Positions 19,673 through 28,866 of a stretch of 64,000 nt of DNA are shown here, in pieces. The notes under the pieces are model-generated. The model was given only the letters and a program-made list of their open reading frames with translations, did no database searches and was not told where the DNA came from. Position 1 is the stretch's first letter, and each line of letters opens with the position of its first letter. The position numbers and the translations under genes were made by a program. The stretch covers positions 3,596,001 to 3,660,000 of the forward strand of contig NZ_JAODOQ010000001.1 of assembly GCF_025398315.1 (NCBI RefSeq), written 5' to 3'. This DNA comes from Shewanella phaeophyticola. GTDB taxonomy: Bacteria > Pseudomonadota > Gammaproteobacteria > Enterobacterales > Shewanellaceae.

Positions 19673-20581
19673 CTAGCATTGTAGTAAGGTGCAGCGCGTT
19701 ACGGTGGCACCTTGTTGCCTCAACAGTTCAGGAATAGCTTGTTGACCAACAATATGCCCCGCACCTACCACAATAAATAATTGATCTTGCGCCTTAGCTT
19801 GTAACAGTCTGATAATTTTTTGGCTCATGGTGTGATTACGTTTCCAGAGTAATTTGTCTAAAAACTCATCCGACTCTCCGGCCTGCGACTCCATAATAGT
19901 GGCCAGCGCATCGACATCGCCTTGACGCCAAGCATGAATTAAATCGAGCATTTCTGCATCACTGGCATTAATGGCTTCATCGAGCATTTCCAGTTGAGTT
20001 TTATGTGAAAACGATGAAATCAGGTCAAATTGAAACTCAATACTTTCAAGCTCAATCAACGCTTTACCATTACGGTTTTCAGTAAAATAAGCATCAACGC
20101 CTTGCTCTGTACTATAACCTAGCTCAGCAAAGCGGCTGACGCTGATTTGAGTTGATTGAAGCCAAGGGGCATACGGTGCTAACGCTTGACACATCGCCTG
20201 ATGACTTAAGCAATATTGCTGGCGCGTGGCATCAACCTCTGCGGCAATATCGGCAGACAAGGCACCATATTGTTGCAATAATGCCCCCGTATCACCTTGG
20301 GACACATCAGCCTCAATAGCCAAAGCATCTGACTGCTTAAAAGCCGACTCAATGTGTTGGCCTAATGGGTAAAAATCTGCACGCCCAATATGGATAGAGC
20401 CTAACAAGTATGCCTGCTGATCTTGATAATTAATTTTATAAAATACCGGCGAGTCTAATGCCGCTGCTGGCCATACCACGGCACATAAAAGCAAGGCGAT
20501 AACACGACTACAATGTTGCAGTAAACGGCGATGAATCAAGCGGACATTCAAATTAAACCGACTTTTCCTTGTTGCCTGCAT
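19673..20581 (-). CDS. TraB/GumN-family protein
   Basis: A 302-residue protein with an N-terminal hydrophobic segment (IALLLCAVVWPAAA) that likely acts as a signal or anchor. The family core is visible: YLLGSIHIGRADFYPLG near residue 58, an internal GYSTEQGVDAYFTENRNGK near 155, and VVGAGHIVGQQAIPELL near the end. TraB/GumN proteins resemble Tiki-type metalloproteases, the GSIHIG and GAGHI histidines being candidate metal ligands. A substrate is not known. It converges with cmoM, 19 bases from its stop. Confidence 0.88.
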   Translation of the reverse strand: MQATRKSRFNLNVRLIHRRLLQHCSRVIALLLCAVVWPAAALDSPVFYKINYQDQQAYLLGSIHIGRADFYPLGQHIESAFKQSDALAIEADVSQGDTGALLQQYGALSADIAAEVDATRQQYCLSHQAMCQALAPYAPWLQSTQISVSRFAELGYSTEQGVDAYFTENRNGKALIELESIEFQFDLISSFSHKTQLEMLDEAINASDAEMLDLIHAWRQGDVDALATIMESQAGESDEFLDKLLWKRNHTMSQKIIRLLQAKAQDQLFIVVGAGHIVGQQAIPELLRQQGATVTRCTLLQC

Positions 20582-20633
20582 GGCAGCTCCTTATAATTAG
20601 TCATATTCTTTGCACAAGCACCATGGGGCAATT

Positions 20634-20942
20634 ATGCCGTACACCAATGTTTTTCTACAGATAAAAGAAAACCTGCAAATAGCCTACCGACAAGCGATTG
20701 ATTCTGACGCTCGTCTTGATGAATTACGTAAAGCCGGTCACGGTAAATTTGTCGCTATATTTACAGAAGATCAAGGTTTTACTGAAAGCAGCAATCGCTT
20801 TCTACCTTATGTTCAAGAACTGGTTGCCGAATTTGATGCCATGCAAAATAGCACTCATGTCACACCAGAAAAACTCGAGGCATTCGTTAAAAAGCTTGCC
20901 ACTCTTCTGCAAACGCTACAAGTGTTTAAGCTCTCAAAATAA
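20634..20942 (+). CDS. Conserved hypothetical protein, helical, about 102 residues
   Basis: A small cytoplasmic protein. The preferred start at 20634 (MPYTNVFLQIKENLQ) has GGGG seven bases upstream. The sequence is rich in charged helix, and the end is LQTLQVFKLSK. It is not a recognised family. It lies between the TraB/GumN gene and the cyclic-di-GMP gene, with about 240 bases before the latter. Confidence 0.6.
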   Translation: MPYTNVFLQIKENLQIAYRQAIDSDARLDELRKAGHGKFVAIFTEDQGFTESSNRFLPYVQELVAEFDAMQNSTHVTPEKLEAFVKKLATLLQTLQVFKLSK

Positions 20943-21181
20943 AGACCAACAAGAATACTAACCGCTGAAGTGCTCATCACTCATTGCGTTTATGATGTCA
21001 TCATTGGGGCTGTTCCCTTCACTGAGGGGAACACTTATCACGTTTCACGTATTGCCGATCGATCCCACCGTAACTGAAATCTTTTTGTCATAATTTCGCC
21101 ATAATATTGCCTACTTCAGTAATACTGTCGTGCACAAAGCTGCACGAAATTCAACATTGGCAATGCTAAGAGGCCTTAATC

Positions 21182-23168
21182 ATGATCGCACCACACCTTG
21201 CCAAAGCGCTTGAAGACATTATTGAACAACAGTCGATCGAGGCAGTATTTCAACCCATCTTTAATGTATCAACCAACCAACTTCATGGCTTTGAAGCACT
21301 CAGTCGCGGACTAAAAGACACTGAATTACATTCGCCTTTTGCATTATTTTCAACCGCAGAAAAGCAAGGGAAACTAAGTGAACTTGAAACCTTATGCCGC
21401 AATATTTCAATACATGCGTTTGATGCGAGACAACTTAACGGTAAATTATTCATTAATATTTCACCTAAGGCATTATTAGATCCAAACCATCCTAAAGGCA
21501 TCACATTACAGTTAATCAAACAACTCGGCATAGCCCCTAACAATGTAGTGATTGAACTGTCTGAGCAATATCCCGCAGACGACATTGATTTACTTAAATC
21601 ATGCTTAAATCATTATCGTAATCAAGGTTTTTTAACAGCGATTGACGACCTTGGCGCCGGTTATTCTGGCCTACGTTTATGGTCCGAACTCGCACCTGAT
21701 TATGTCAAAATTGATCGTCACTTTATTCATCAAATCGACATGACAGCGGTAAAACAAGAATTTGTACGCTCCATTGTCGAACTTTGTCAAAATCTAACAT
21801 GTAAAGTGATTGCCGAAGGCATAGAAACCAATGAAGAACTCACAACCTTAAAACAATTAGGTGTGACCTATGGTCAAGGTTACTTTTTAGGCAAACCTGC
21901 TATTCAGCCTCAACAGCACTTTACCCATACCGAACCCAATTTGATTTATCAGCCACATACGCGATACTGCGACACAGCAGAAAGTTTATGCATAAATGCA
22001 GTAACCGCTTCATCAAATACTCGGCTAAAAAAGCTCAGCTTACAATTTTCAGAGCAACCCGCATTGCAGTCCATTGTAATTGTTGATAACGACCTTGTGC
22101 TAGGCCTTATCAATCGCAGTGCATTATTAGAATTGTTTAGCACCCCATATGGCCGCTCACTTCACGAAAATCACCCAGCTCATATCGTCATGGATACTGA
22201 AGTATTACAAATTGATGCTAATGAACCATTAATCAATGTCAGCCAATTACTGACGTCAGATAGCGTTAACAACGTCGCACAACAATTTATTATTTTGCGT
22301 CACCAAAAACTTATCGGCATAGGTCACACAAAAGACTTGTTACAGCGGATAACAGAACACAGAATAAAGATGGCACGGCATGCAAACCCACTCACAAACT
22401 TGCCTGGTAATGTCCCCATACAGGAAGAACTTAAACGCCTAAAACTGCAAAATAAATCGTATTATTTAGCCTATTTAGATTTAATACCAATTCCACTAAT
22501 TATCTGGTCATTCAGCGGGAATTCTGTACCTTCTAAGCAAGTAATAGGATTGTAGGCATAGTTGCTCTACGTCAAAATACTATTAAGCAGCATAGAAGGT
22601 ACAGAAACCCGCCTTGCAGGAGACGCTCAGACAGTCCATTTCTTTGTTGCATTGCCTTAGAAGGGAATAACCATTATTTCAACAATGCGCCTCAAACTGA
22701 ACAGTCTGAGCGACTCTGATTGGTCACATAATTAATGGAAATGGTATAAGCCACTTTAAACCCTATAACGATGTTTATGGATTTTTTCGTGGAGATGAAG
22801 TCATTCAACTATTGGCTCATTTATTACTTCCACATCAAAGCGATCAATGCTTTGTAGGCCATATTGGTGGCGATGATTTTGTAATGATAAGCATGCAAGA
22901 TGATACGTTATTAACATGCCAAAGTATTATTGAACAATTTGAACAACATAAAATAAGTTTTTACCAGCACACTCATTGGCAGGCTCAATCCATGTCAGCT
23001 CATGACCGTCAAGGTCTTCCTTTTCAATATCCTTTGGTCTCATTATCTATTGGGGTGTTACCGCCCCAAATTACTCAGCATGCTACCGAGTATGAAATAT
23101 CAACGCTCAGTGCTCAAGCTAAAAAACTTGCCAAAAGCGCTAGCAATGGACTTTATCTATATGAATAA
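21182..23168 (+). pseudogene. EAL-CBS-GGDEF cyclic-di-GMP protein, split by a MITE
   Basis: The intact gene encoded an EAL phosphodiesterase domain (residues 1-250: FEALSRG, VIELSEQ, AIDDLGAGYSGLRLW, KIDRHFIHQI, EGIET, QGYFLGKP), a CBS pair near 260-400, and a GGDEF domain. The GGDEF domain is split: its start HANPLTNLPGNVPIQEEL and YLDL lie before the element, and HFKPYNDVYGFFRGDEVI and GHIGGDDFVMIS lie after it. Removing the element and one copy of the 3-bp target restores DLSHFKPYND in frame. The first 430 or so residues, with all EAL motifs, could still be made as a truncated protein of 457 residues with a MITE-encoded tail. The catalytic sites look complete, so the truncated form may keep phosphodiesterase activity. 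Confidence 0.9.
22485..22746 (+). mobile_element. MITE, 262 bp, inserted in the EAL-GGDEF gene
   Basis: The ends form imperfect 31-bp inverted repeats beginning TACCA, with 25 of 31 positions matching. A 3-bp duplication TAA flanks the element (22482-22484 and 22747-22749). An inner pair, CTGTACCTTCT at 22524-22534 and its exact complement at 22594-22604, makes a long hairpin. No transposase is encoded, so it is non-autonomous. A relative sits at 36176-36621. The 3-bp TNA-type duplication would suit an IS5-family transposase, but no autonomous partner is in the window. Confidence 0.85.
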
Positions 23169-23218
23169 AAGGCAGGGTCTATCTAAAGTAAACATTGCCT
23201 AAAAAGAGTAACCATTGG

Positions 23219-23743
23219 TTATAATTTAGGTTCAACGCTCTTTTTCAACCAATCGGTAAACAAGGTCGTTTCATATTGGAATGGCCTGTCGTTTAAACGG
23301 TGCGAGTTAAACATAAAGCTCATGTCGGTAATCTTCTCATCACCAGCAAGAATCACCTTATCGCCCTCATTAACGGTGTAACTAAACGTCGCTCTTGGTG
23401 GGTATAAATCCTTTACAATACGTAAATCGCCAGGCGTCGCACCAAAAGTTGGCCGCATATCACCGGCTAAATCTAGGTTCGTCACTTGCATATGCAAGGT
23501 TTGCCCAGGCTTAAGTGATTTTTCAGCTTGTTTGTTAATGTTTTTAGTAAGGGTGTCAAATAGGCGAGTCTCAAAACGAGATTGGCGTTCGGTTGACGTT
23601 TTTATATCACGAAAATCCTTTGGACTTTGCCATTCAATTTTTACTACGCCAGCTTCAGTTATAGGATTAGGCTCAATGGCATCTTCAGCCATTGCGACTG
23701 GAGCCACAAATGCAGACGCTAACAGTAAATATTTTATATTCAT
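23219..23743 (-). CDS. DUF3016 exported protein
   Basis: A 174-residue periplasmic protein. The start at 23743 has GGAG eight bases upstream, and the signal peptide ends VAPVAMAED. The body contains WQSPKDFRDIKTSTERQS and PPRATFSYTV, typical of DUF3016, whose function is unknown. It reads leftward and is not clearly linked to its neighbours. Confidence 0.82.
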   Translation of the reverse strand: MNIKYLLLASAFVAPVAMAEDAIEPNPITEAGVVKIEWQSPKDFRDIKTSTERQSRFETRLFDTLTKNINKQAEKSLKPGQTLHMQVTNLDLAGDMRPTFGATPGDLRIVKDLYPPRATFSYTVNEGDKVILAGDEKITDMSFMFNSHRLNDRPFQYETTLFTDWLKKSVEPKL

Positions 23744-23893
23744 AATTGATCTCCAATATGCCAACACGTTATCTCTATCAATGCCAATGCCGTAAATAGT
23801 GAAGTTGAAAAGCGATAGAATAACCTTGATATATCCACTTTAACGCCAACAAGCTGAACCAAGCCTTAACAGAATGGGGATTAAATGTGACAC

Positions 23894-24403
23894 TTAAAAT
23901 GGAAATCGATCGCTCAATAAAGGATAGGTTTGGCGCATTATTTTAGGTTTAGTACTGAATTTTTTACCCGCTGGAGTGTGTTGGCCTGACGGCACAAAAG
24001 GCAACTCTTGCCCTGTTCTGTCCTCATATATTTGCCCTGCGATAAGATCATAATCTTCCACAAAAGGATAGGCGTAATCGTCAACAAGAGGCCATAGGTC
24101 GAGTTCGCCCAAAATGTCAGGATTATCTACTATTTTATCGTACCATTGCTGCCCTAACGACAATAAAAAACATCTAAATTCAGCAAAACCATAATCCGAA
24201 TCGCACCCAGTAATAATGTAGGCTGCGCCCCAAACCGACCACAAATAGCTGCGACGTAATTGTTGTCCCATCATTTTATCAAACGCGTTAAGTGACTCAT
24301 CATCTAAAAGTTGTAATTTATCGCGTAATTGCTGTGCCACTTCATCAGAAGATAAGCTTGGTTGTTCGCGCGTTACCAGCGCCCAAAAATCGGTTTCTGT
24401 CAT
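23894..24403 (-). CDS. DUF4240 domain protein
   Basis: A 169-residue cytoplasmic protein. The start at 24403 (MTETDFWALV) fits the usual DUF4240 opening, and an upstream extension in the same frame is unlikely to be real. The domain segments SYLWSVWGAAYIITGCDSD and FAEFRCFLLSLGQQWYD near residues 53-95 match the family pattern of WGAAY and DGF-type strings. The function of the family is unknown; some members sit with WGR-domain or immunity proteins. No partner toxin is seen here. It is leftward and divergent from the small membrane protein. Confidence 0.78.
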   Translation of the reverse strand: MTETDFWALVTREQPSLSSDEVAQQLRDKLQLLDDESLNAFDKMMGQQLRRSYLWSVWGAAYIITGCDSDYGFAEFRCFLLSLGQQWYDKIVDNPDILGELDLWPLVDDYAYPFVEDYDLIAGQIYEDRTGQELPFVPSGQHTPAGKKFSTKPKIMRQTYPLLSDRFPF

Positions 24404-24460
24404 CAAAATATACCCACATAGTGTATTTGTGCGATATTCTACCTGAAATTTTCTACCCAG

Positions 24461-24873
24461 ATGACCAATATGAACCAGATTGCGCAATCCACTATGCCAT
24501 TACGAGTTAAAGCCTTGGTATGTTTGTATATTTTACTCACTCTTATCGCCTTGTGGCGCATGACCACCTTTTACGCGTTTGACTTACTCACGCTAGGTGT
24601 ATTACCGCTGTTATTTGGTGTTCTTACCCGCGCGCCTTGGATCAAAGTTGTTCTGTTTGTGTATCTTGGTTTGCAAACGATGGCCTCGTCGCCATGAGCA
24701 CCACCGCCATTATTGCTTACAAAATTACACCTGATGACGTCAATTTGATGTTCCAAGGTTACAACATTCCGTTAATTCCACTATGGTTAGTATTGGTATC
24801 GTTAATCGGCTTTCAATGGTGGGTGGGGCTATCTAAGGTCATGACGCAATATTTGAGCTCAAAAAACAGATAA
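24461..24873 (+). pseudogene. Small integral membrane protein, one frameshift
   Basis: About 138 residues once repaired, with at least four hydrophobic segments. The first part ends ...VYLGLQTM and a missing base at 24682-24685 breaks the frame. Reading GGCC as GGGCC gives QTMGLVAMSTTAIIAYKITP and joins the second part, which ends in QYLSSKNR. The family is not certain. The start could be 24461, 24470 or 24494, since none has a strong ribosome-binding site. It lies just before the double-receiver gene, with the hexanucleotide repeat between. Confidence 0.65.
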
Positions 24874-24882
24874 CTGTTACCC

Positions 24883-24930
24883 GAAATAGAAATAGAAATA
24901 GAAATAGAAATAGAAATGGAAATAGAAATG
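24883..24930 (+). repeat. Hexanucleotide microsatellite, eight copies
   Basis: Eight tandem copies of GAAATA, two of them ending in G, sit 19 bases upstream of the double-receiver gene. Repeats of this sort can change length by slippage. Here they lie outside coding frames. Confidence 0.9.
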
Positions 24931-24949
24931 TCAAAACGGAAATCAATCT

Positions 24950-25747
24950 ATGCCAAGTTTGTCACCTAATGAGTTGTCGATATTATTGCTTGAACCATCT
25001 GATACACAACGTAAAATTATTATGTCCCACTTGCAACAAGAAGGGGTAAGCAGCATCCAAACTGCGACAAGTATCGGTGAAGCTAAAGCAATGATTTCAC
25101 GCCACAAACCTGACTTGATAGCCAGCGCACTTCACTTTACTGACGGCGAAGCGTCTGATTTATTGCAGTACATTAACAACACTCCAGCACTCAATGATAT
25201 TCAATTTATGTTGGTATCAAGCGAATGCCGTCGTGAACAATTAGAGATTTATAGGCAATCTGGTGTCGTGGCTATTTTACCGAAACCCTTTAATGCAGAG
25301 CATTTAGTCACCGCGCTCCATTCAACCATTGATTTTTTGAGTCACGACGAGCTCGATTTAAGCCATTTTGATGTGCACAATATTAGAGTACTGGTGGTCG
25401 ACGACAGCCGTATGGCTCGTAACATCATTAAACGTACTATTACCAATTTAGGCATGCACTTTATCACCGAAGCAGAAGACGGCGCACAAGCCATTAAACT
25501 GATGCAAGGCACAATGTTTGATTTGGTCATCACCGACTACAATATGCCCTCTGTTGATGGTTTAGCGCTTACCCAATATATTCGCAACCAAAGTCAGCAG
25601 TCACACATACCGATCCTCATGGTGTCATCAGAAGCGAACGACACACACTTAAGTAATGTGTTTAGTGCAGGCGTCAATGCCCTTTGCGACAAGCCATTTG
25701 AGCCACAACTGGTCAAGAAAATCCTTTACCAACTGCTCGAAGAGTAA
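24950..25747 (+). CDS. Double-receiver response regulator
   Basis: A 265-residue protein made of two CheY-like receivers and no DNA-binding output. Receiver 1 (about 8-125) looks degenerate: the usual phospho-acceptor Asp position reads DLIASALHF. The first acidic pair is ILLLEPSDT in place of DD, while the KP near the end (LPKPF) is kept. Receiver 2 (about 144-262) is complete: VLVVDDSRMARN, acceptor in LVITDYNMPSVDG, switch Ser in MVSSEA, Lys in CDKPFEP. The second domain resembles CheY. The ribosome-binding site is weak and lies just after the microsatellite. Likely a signalling adaptor; the partner kinase is unknown. Confidence 0.85.
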   Translation: MPSLSPNELSILLLEPSDTQRKIIMSHLQQEGVSSIQTATSIGEAKAMISRHKPDLIASALHFTDGEASDLLQYINNTPALNDIQFMLVSSECRREQLEIYRQSGVVAILPKPFNAEHLVTALHSTIDFLSHDELDLSHFDVHNIRVLVVDDSRMARNIIKRTITNLGMHFITEAEDGAQAIKLMQGTMFDLVITDYNMPSVDGLALTQYIRNQSQQSHIPILMVSSEANDTHLSNVFSAGVNALCDKPFEPQLVKKILYQLLEE

Positions 25748-25902
25748 ATACGCTTACTTTTGCGGCATAATTTAGGCTTATTTTGCCCTAAAACCACTAC
25801 AGATACTGAATTTATAGGATAAAGTGCTTTTAAACCGCCATAGCTTGTGGCATGTTAATGATGTTTTAAAAAACACTTCTATGGAAAGCAGAGAATATCA
25901 AT

Positions 25903-26175
25903 ATGAACAAAAGTGAATTAATTGCAAAAATCGCTGAAAATGCTGAACTAACTAAAGCTGAAGCTGGCCGCGCACTAAAATCTTTCGAAGAAGCGGTAAC
26001 TGAAGCCATGAAAAATGGTGATAAAATTTCTATCGTTGGTTTTGGTTCATTTGAAACCACTCAACGTGCTGCACGTACTGGTCGCAATCCACAAACTGGC
26101 AAAGAAATTCAAATCGCAGCAGCGACAGTGCCTAAGTTTAAAGCCGGTAAAACATTAAAAGACAGCGTTAATTAA
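25903..26175 (+). CDS. hup: DNA-binding protein HU
   Basis: A 90-residue HU/IHF-family nucleoid protein that bends and compacts DNA. The start [20 protein letters not shown], the core [11 protein letters not shown] and the DNA-binding arm [19 protein letters not shown] are standard. Length is exactly typical. The ending [11 protein letters not shown] is nearer to HU-alpha than to HU-beta, but I do not assign the subtype firmly. A terminator follows at once, so it is a single-gene unit. Confidence 0.95.
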   Translation: MNKSELIAKIAENAELTKAEAGRALKSFEEAVTEAMKNGDKISIVGFGSFETTQRAARTGRNPQTGKEIQIAAATVPKFKAGKTLKDSVN

Positions 26176-26197
26176 TTTTCGCTTATGTCCTTTGACG

Positions 26198-26222
26198 AAA
26201 ACCTCCTTATGGAGGTTTTTTT
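26198..26222 (+). terminator. Terminator after the HU gene
   Basis: AAAACCTCC pairs with GGAGGTTTT around TTAT and is followed by more T. Confidence 0.92.
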
Positions 26223-26500
26223 ATGCGTAAAATTTAACGAATGGCAGAAATCAATTCAGTTTATGGTTTAATCTCAAGTCAATACCACAGATCTACAATT
26301 GCACAAAAAAAGTGCAATCCTGCATCATTAAGCAGCAAGCGGGTTGCTACAAAATGTGGCATCGCAAATTAAGATATTGATTAATATCAAATAATAAAAG
26401 TGGCATGCGATTAGCTAATTTATCATCAGACAAACCGACATTGAGTATGTTTAAACCATAAATAAATGGCTCAGTGACAATAAAACATTAAGGGATGAAG
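26223..26500. other. Intergenic region upstream of the porin gene
   Basis: About 280 bases between the HU terminator and the porin start. It must carry the porin promoter. Only AAGGG just before 26501 can be pointed to as the ribosome-binding site. No repeat or RNA gene was recognised. Confidence 0.4.
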
Positions 26501-27187
26501 ATGAAAAAATCACTATACCAAGCAATTGCATTATCAACAGGTTTACTATTGAGCGGCAGCGCCCTTGCTGAAGTCACTGGCAATATTGGCGCGACGTCAA
26601 ACTACTTATGGCGCGGTACCACTCAAACCAGTAACGAAGCGGCTATTCAAGGTGGTCTTGATTACGCACACGATTCAGGCTTCTATGCCGGTACTTGGGC
26701 GTCTAATGTCGATTTTGGTGATGAAACAAGCTACGAGTTGGACTTTTATGGTGGTTACGGTGGTAACTTCACTGAAGATTTAACTTACGATGTAAGCTAC
26801 CTTTATTATGCTTACCCAGATGCAGGAGCCAGCATTGATTTCGGTGAAATAGCAATTGCTCTTGGTTGGAAATGGTTAGACGTAGGTTACTCTCAAGTGG
26901 TTAATGCTGATTCAGATGTGTCTGGCGCATCAGACGAAAAAGATTGGAGCTACATCCAAGCTAATGCAAGCTTCCCGTTAACAGAAAAGCTTAGCCTTGC
27001 ATTACACTACGGTTATTCACAAGGTGATGTTGTTGAAGATTTATTTGGCGACACTTACGCTGACTACAACGTGACATTAAGCGCAGAAACAGACATGGGT
27101 ACAGTGTCGTTTATGGCTTCAGACACTGACTTACCAGACAGCGATGTTAAAATTGTTTTAGGCTACTCTTACGGCTTCACACTTTAA
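26501..27187 (+). CDS. TorF-family putative outer-membrane porin
   Basis: A 228-residue outer-membrane beta-barrel. The start at 26501 (MKKSLYQ) is spaced better from AAGGG than the ATG two codons upstream. The signal peptide ends SGSALAEVTG. The body opens NIGATSNYLWRGTTQTSNEA, matching the TIGR02001/TorF family, and continues with alternating aromatic and glycine-rich strands (YELDFYGGYGG, YIQANASFPL) to a final strand VLGYSYGFTL. The family is described as an uncharacterised porin-like protein. It stands alone with a terminator downstream. Confidence 0.85.
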   Translation: MKKSLYQAIALSTGLLLSGSALAEVTGNIGATSNYLWRGTTQTSNEAAIQGGLDYAHDSGFYAGTWASNVDFGDETSYELDFYGGYGGNFTEDLTYDVSYLYYAYPDAGASIDFGEIAIALGWKWLDVGYSQVVNADSDVSGASDEKDWSYIQANASFPLTEKLSLALHYGYSQGDVVEDLFGDTYADYNVTLSAETDMGTVSFMASDTDLPDSDVKIVLGYSYGFTL

Positions 27188-27211
27188 GCTATCACACTCT
27201 TTTTAATGAAT

Positions 27212-27243
27212 AAAATGCCACTGTTTAATTCAGTGGCATTTTT
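27212..27243 (+). terminator. Terminator after the porin gene
   Basis: AAATGCCACTG pairs with CAGTGGCATTT around TTTAATT, followed by T. Confidence 0.9.
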
Positions 27244-27445
27244 GTATCTGTAGGAAAATTAGATCCATAACACAATTTTTGTTTAAGTCTGTAGCAAGAA
27301 AAAATTTTGCTGCTAAGCTCAAATTGAAAGGTAAAAATAGTTGTCCATATCAGACAAAAACTTTTACTTTTCTATTGGTATTTTTTAGTTAGAAAGTGCT
27401 CATTGAATTTGTTTTCGTTTTCCCATTCAACTTGAGGGTTTCGTT

Positions 27446-27622
27446 ATGGCTAATCTTACAGATCGAGTGCCAGATGATACAGAAATTGACGCGATGACAA
27501 CACCTAGAGGTGCTAAGTCAGCGGAGTCATTACAGCATAAGCGTCAAATTAAACGCAGATTAGAGGATTTTCTCGAACAAGCACAATTACGCAAAGCAAT
27601 AGGTGATGACGACTTTTTCTAG
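27446..27622 (+). CDS. PA3496-family small protein
   Basis: A 58-residue protein with a GAGGG ribosome-binding site eight bases before the ATG. The second half, KRQIKRRLEDFLEQAQLRK, is the RR-x-E-D-x-L/E signature of the PA3496 family, named as a putative envelope integrity protein. It is highly charged with no membrane segment, and the end is DDDFF. A shared terminator lies two bases after the stop. Confidence 0.75.
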   Translation: MANLTDRVPDDTEIDAMTTPRGAKSAESLQHKRQIKRRLEDFLEQAQLRKAIGDDDFF

Positions 27623-27623
27623 C

Positions 27624-27655
27624 AAAAAGGGATAAACAACTGTTTATCCCTTTTT
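27624..27655. terminator. Bidirectional terminator
   Basis: AAAAAGGGATAAAC and its complement flank an AACT loop with A and T tracts, between convergent genes. Confidence 0.92.
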
Positions 27656-27662
27656 AATTGAA

Positions 27663-28640
27663 TTAAACGATGTGTTTGCCTGTTTTACTGCCGCTTCTGT
27701 TTGTCTGAGTCTGGGTTAGCAGCAGCTCAGCTTTAGCACCTAAATAGACATACACACCTAACCCTACCAATAATCCAACCACTGCGAGCATCATCAAGAT
27801 TGCAGGCTCTATATAGTGCTTTTCGCCTAATGATGCTTTAAACATGGTCAGCAGAGCCTCAATTGAAATCGCAATCAAAATCGTCGAGATAAATCGCGTG
27901 ATCGTCCTGCGAGTCGAGCTATGCCTAAAAATATCTTTATGCATTAGCACTTCTTCTTCCAAAATGGTCTTACCCAAGTCAAAAATGGCCAGCGCCAAGG
28001 TTAAAAAAATGATAATCCCAAAAGGCTGCAAAGGATCATGTCTCGCTGAGGCTTGGCTAAAAAGATCATAAATATCCAAGGTCACCGTCCACATCAGTAC
28101 ACTCACTAACACAAACAAACATAAAACAATGGCCGCATAGATACTCTTAAAAAAAGGCGACATTTTGCGTCTTGCACTATCACCCATCATAAATTCAATT
28201 AAGCGGGTCAGATTTACGTCAATCACCACAATGCCGGTTTTCCCCTCCGACGACCTAAGAATTTGAGACGCCGACAAACACAAGCCGCCACCCGCATTAG
28301 ACAAATATGGCCGCGTAATGTGTGCCGTATTTGCTTCAGAAAGCTGAGTAAAATACGGTCGCTGACTCCGATCGGCTTTTTTGCCATTATTTAACAGTTT
28401 AACTTGTTGATTAACGACACTGATATTGGGGCTAACTTGAATACCTTGCTCATCGAGCAAGTAGATAAGTTCAACAAACGGGTAGCTCACCGCCATATCT
28501 TCAAAGACTTTGGCTGATACCGGTTTATCAAATAAATTAACGTCACCCACCCCCACTAAAATAGACTCCAATAGTTCGTGCACTAGGTTTTCATATTCAT
28601 GATAACGCTCTATCACGCTCAAATAGCTCATTGCTGCCAT
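27663..28640 (-). CDS. Cache (PDC) sensor-domain membrane protein without output domain
   Basis: About 325 residues. The start at 28640 (MAAMSYLSV) has AAAGGAAA upstream. The N-terminal half is a PDC/dCache-like sensor (FVELIYLLDEQGIQVS, RSQRPYFTQL, TGIVVIDVNL). It is followed by four to five hydrophobic segments from about residue 165 to 315 (AAIVLCLFVLVSVLMW, IIIFLTLALAIF, FISTILIAISIEALL, ILMMLAVVGLLVGLG) and a short polar tail. There is no kinase, GGDEF or methyl-accepting domain, so it would need a partner to signal. The sensor is at the N terminus without an obvious preceding membrane span, which is unusual. Confidence 0.75.
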   Translation of the reverse strand: MAAMSYLSVIERYHEYENLVHELLESILVGVGDVNLFDKPVSAKVFEDMAVSYPFVELIYLLDEQGIQVSPNISVVNQQVKLLNNGKKADRSQRPYFTQLSEANTAHITRPYLSNAGGGLCLSASQILRSSEGKTGIVVIDVNLTRLIEFMMGDSARRKMSPFFKSIYAAIVLCLFVLVSVLMWTVTLDIYDLFSQASARHDPLQPFGIIIFLTLALAIFDLGKTILEEEVLMHKDIFRHSSTRRTITRFISTILIAISIEALLTMFKASLGEKHYIEPAILMMLAVVGLLVGLGVYVYLGAKAELLLTQTQTNRSGSKTGKHIV

Positions 28641-28866
28641 ATGCTTTCCTTTTAATAGACACGACAATTAAACAAAGCAGTTTTAGTGCCAAAACAATAA
28701 ATATTTATTTTCAGTAAGTTAACTTAAATTCTTAGCCATTTTTTGCGCCCCAAATATCCAATTTGCACCATACTGGGGCTAAGTGGCTTGCGTTTATTTC
28801 ATTGCGTTTTTGTGAGTAACCTCTGCTAATATAAGTCAAACATCATGATTCAGGTTTTCTAAGACA

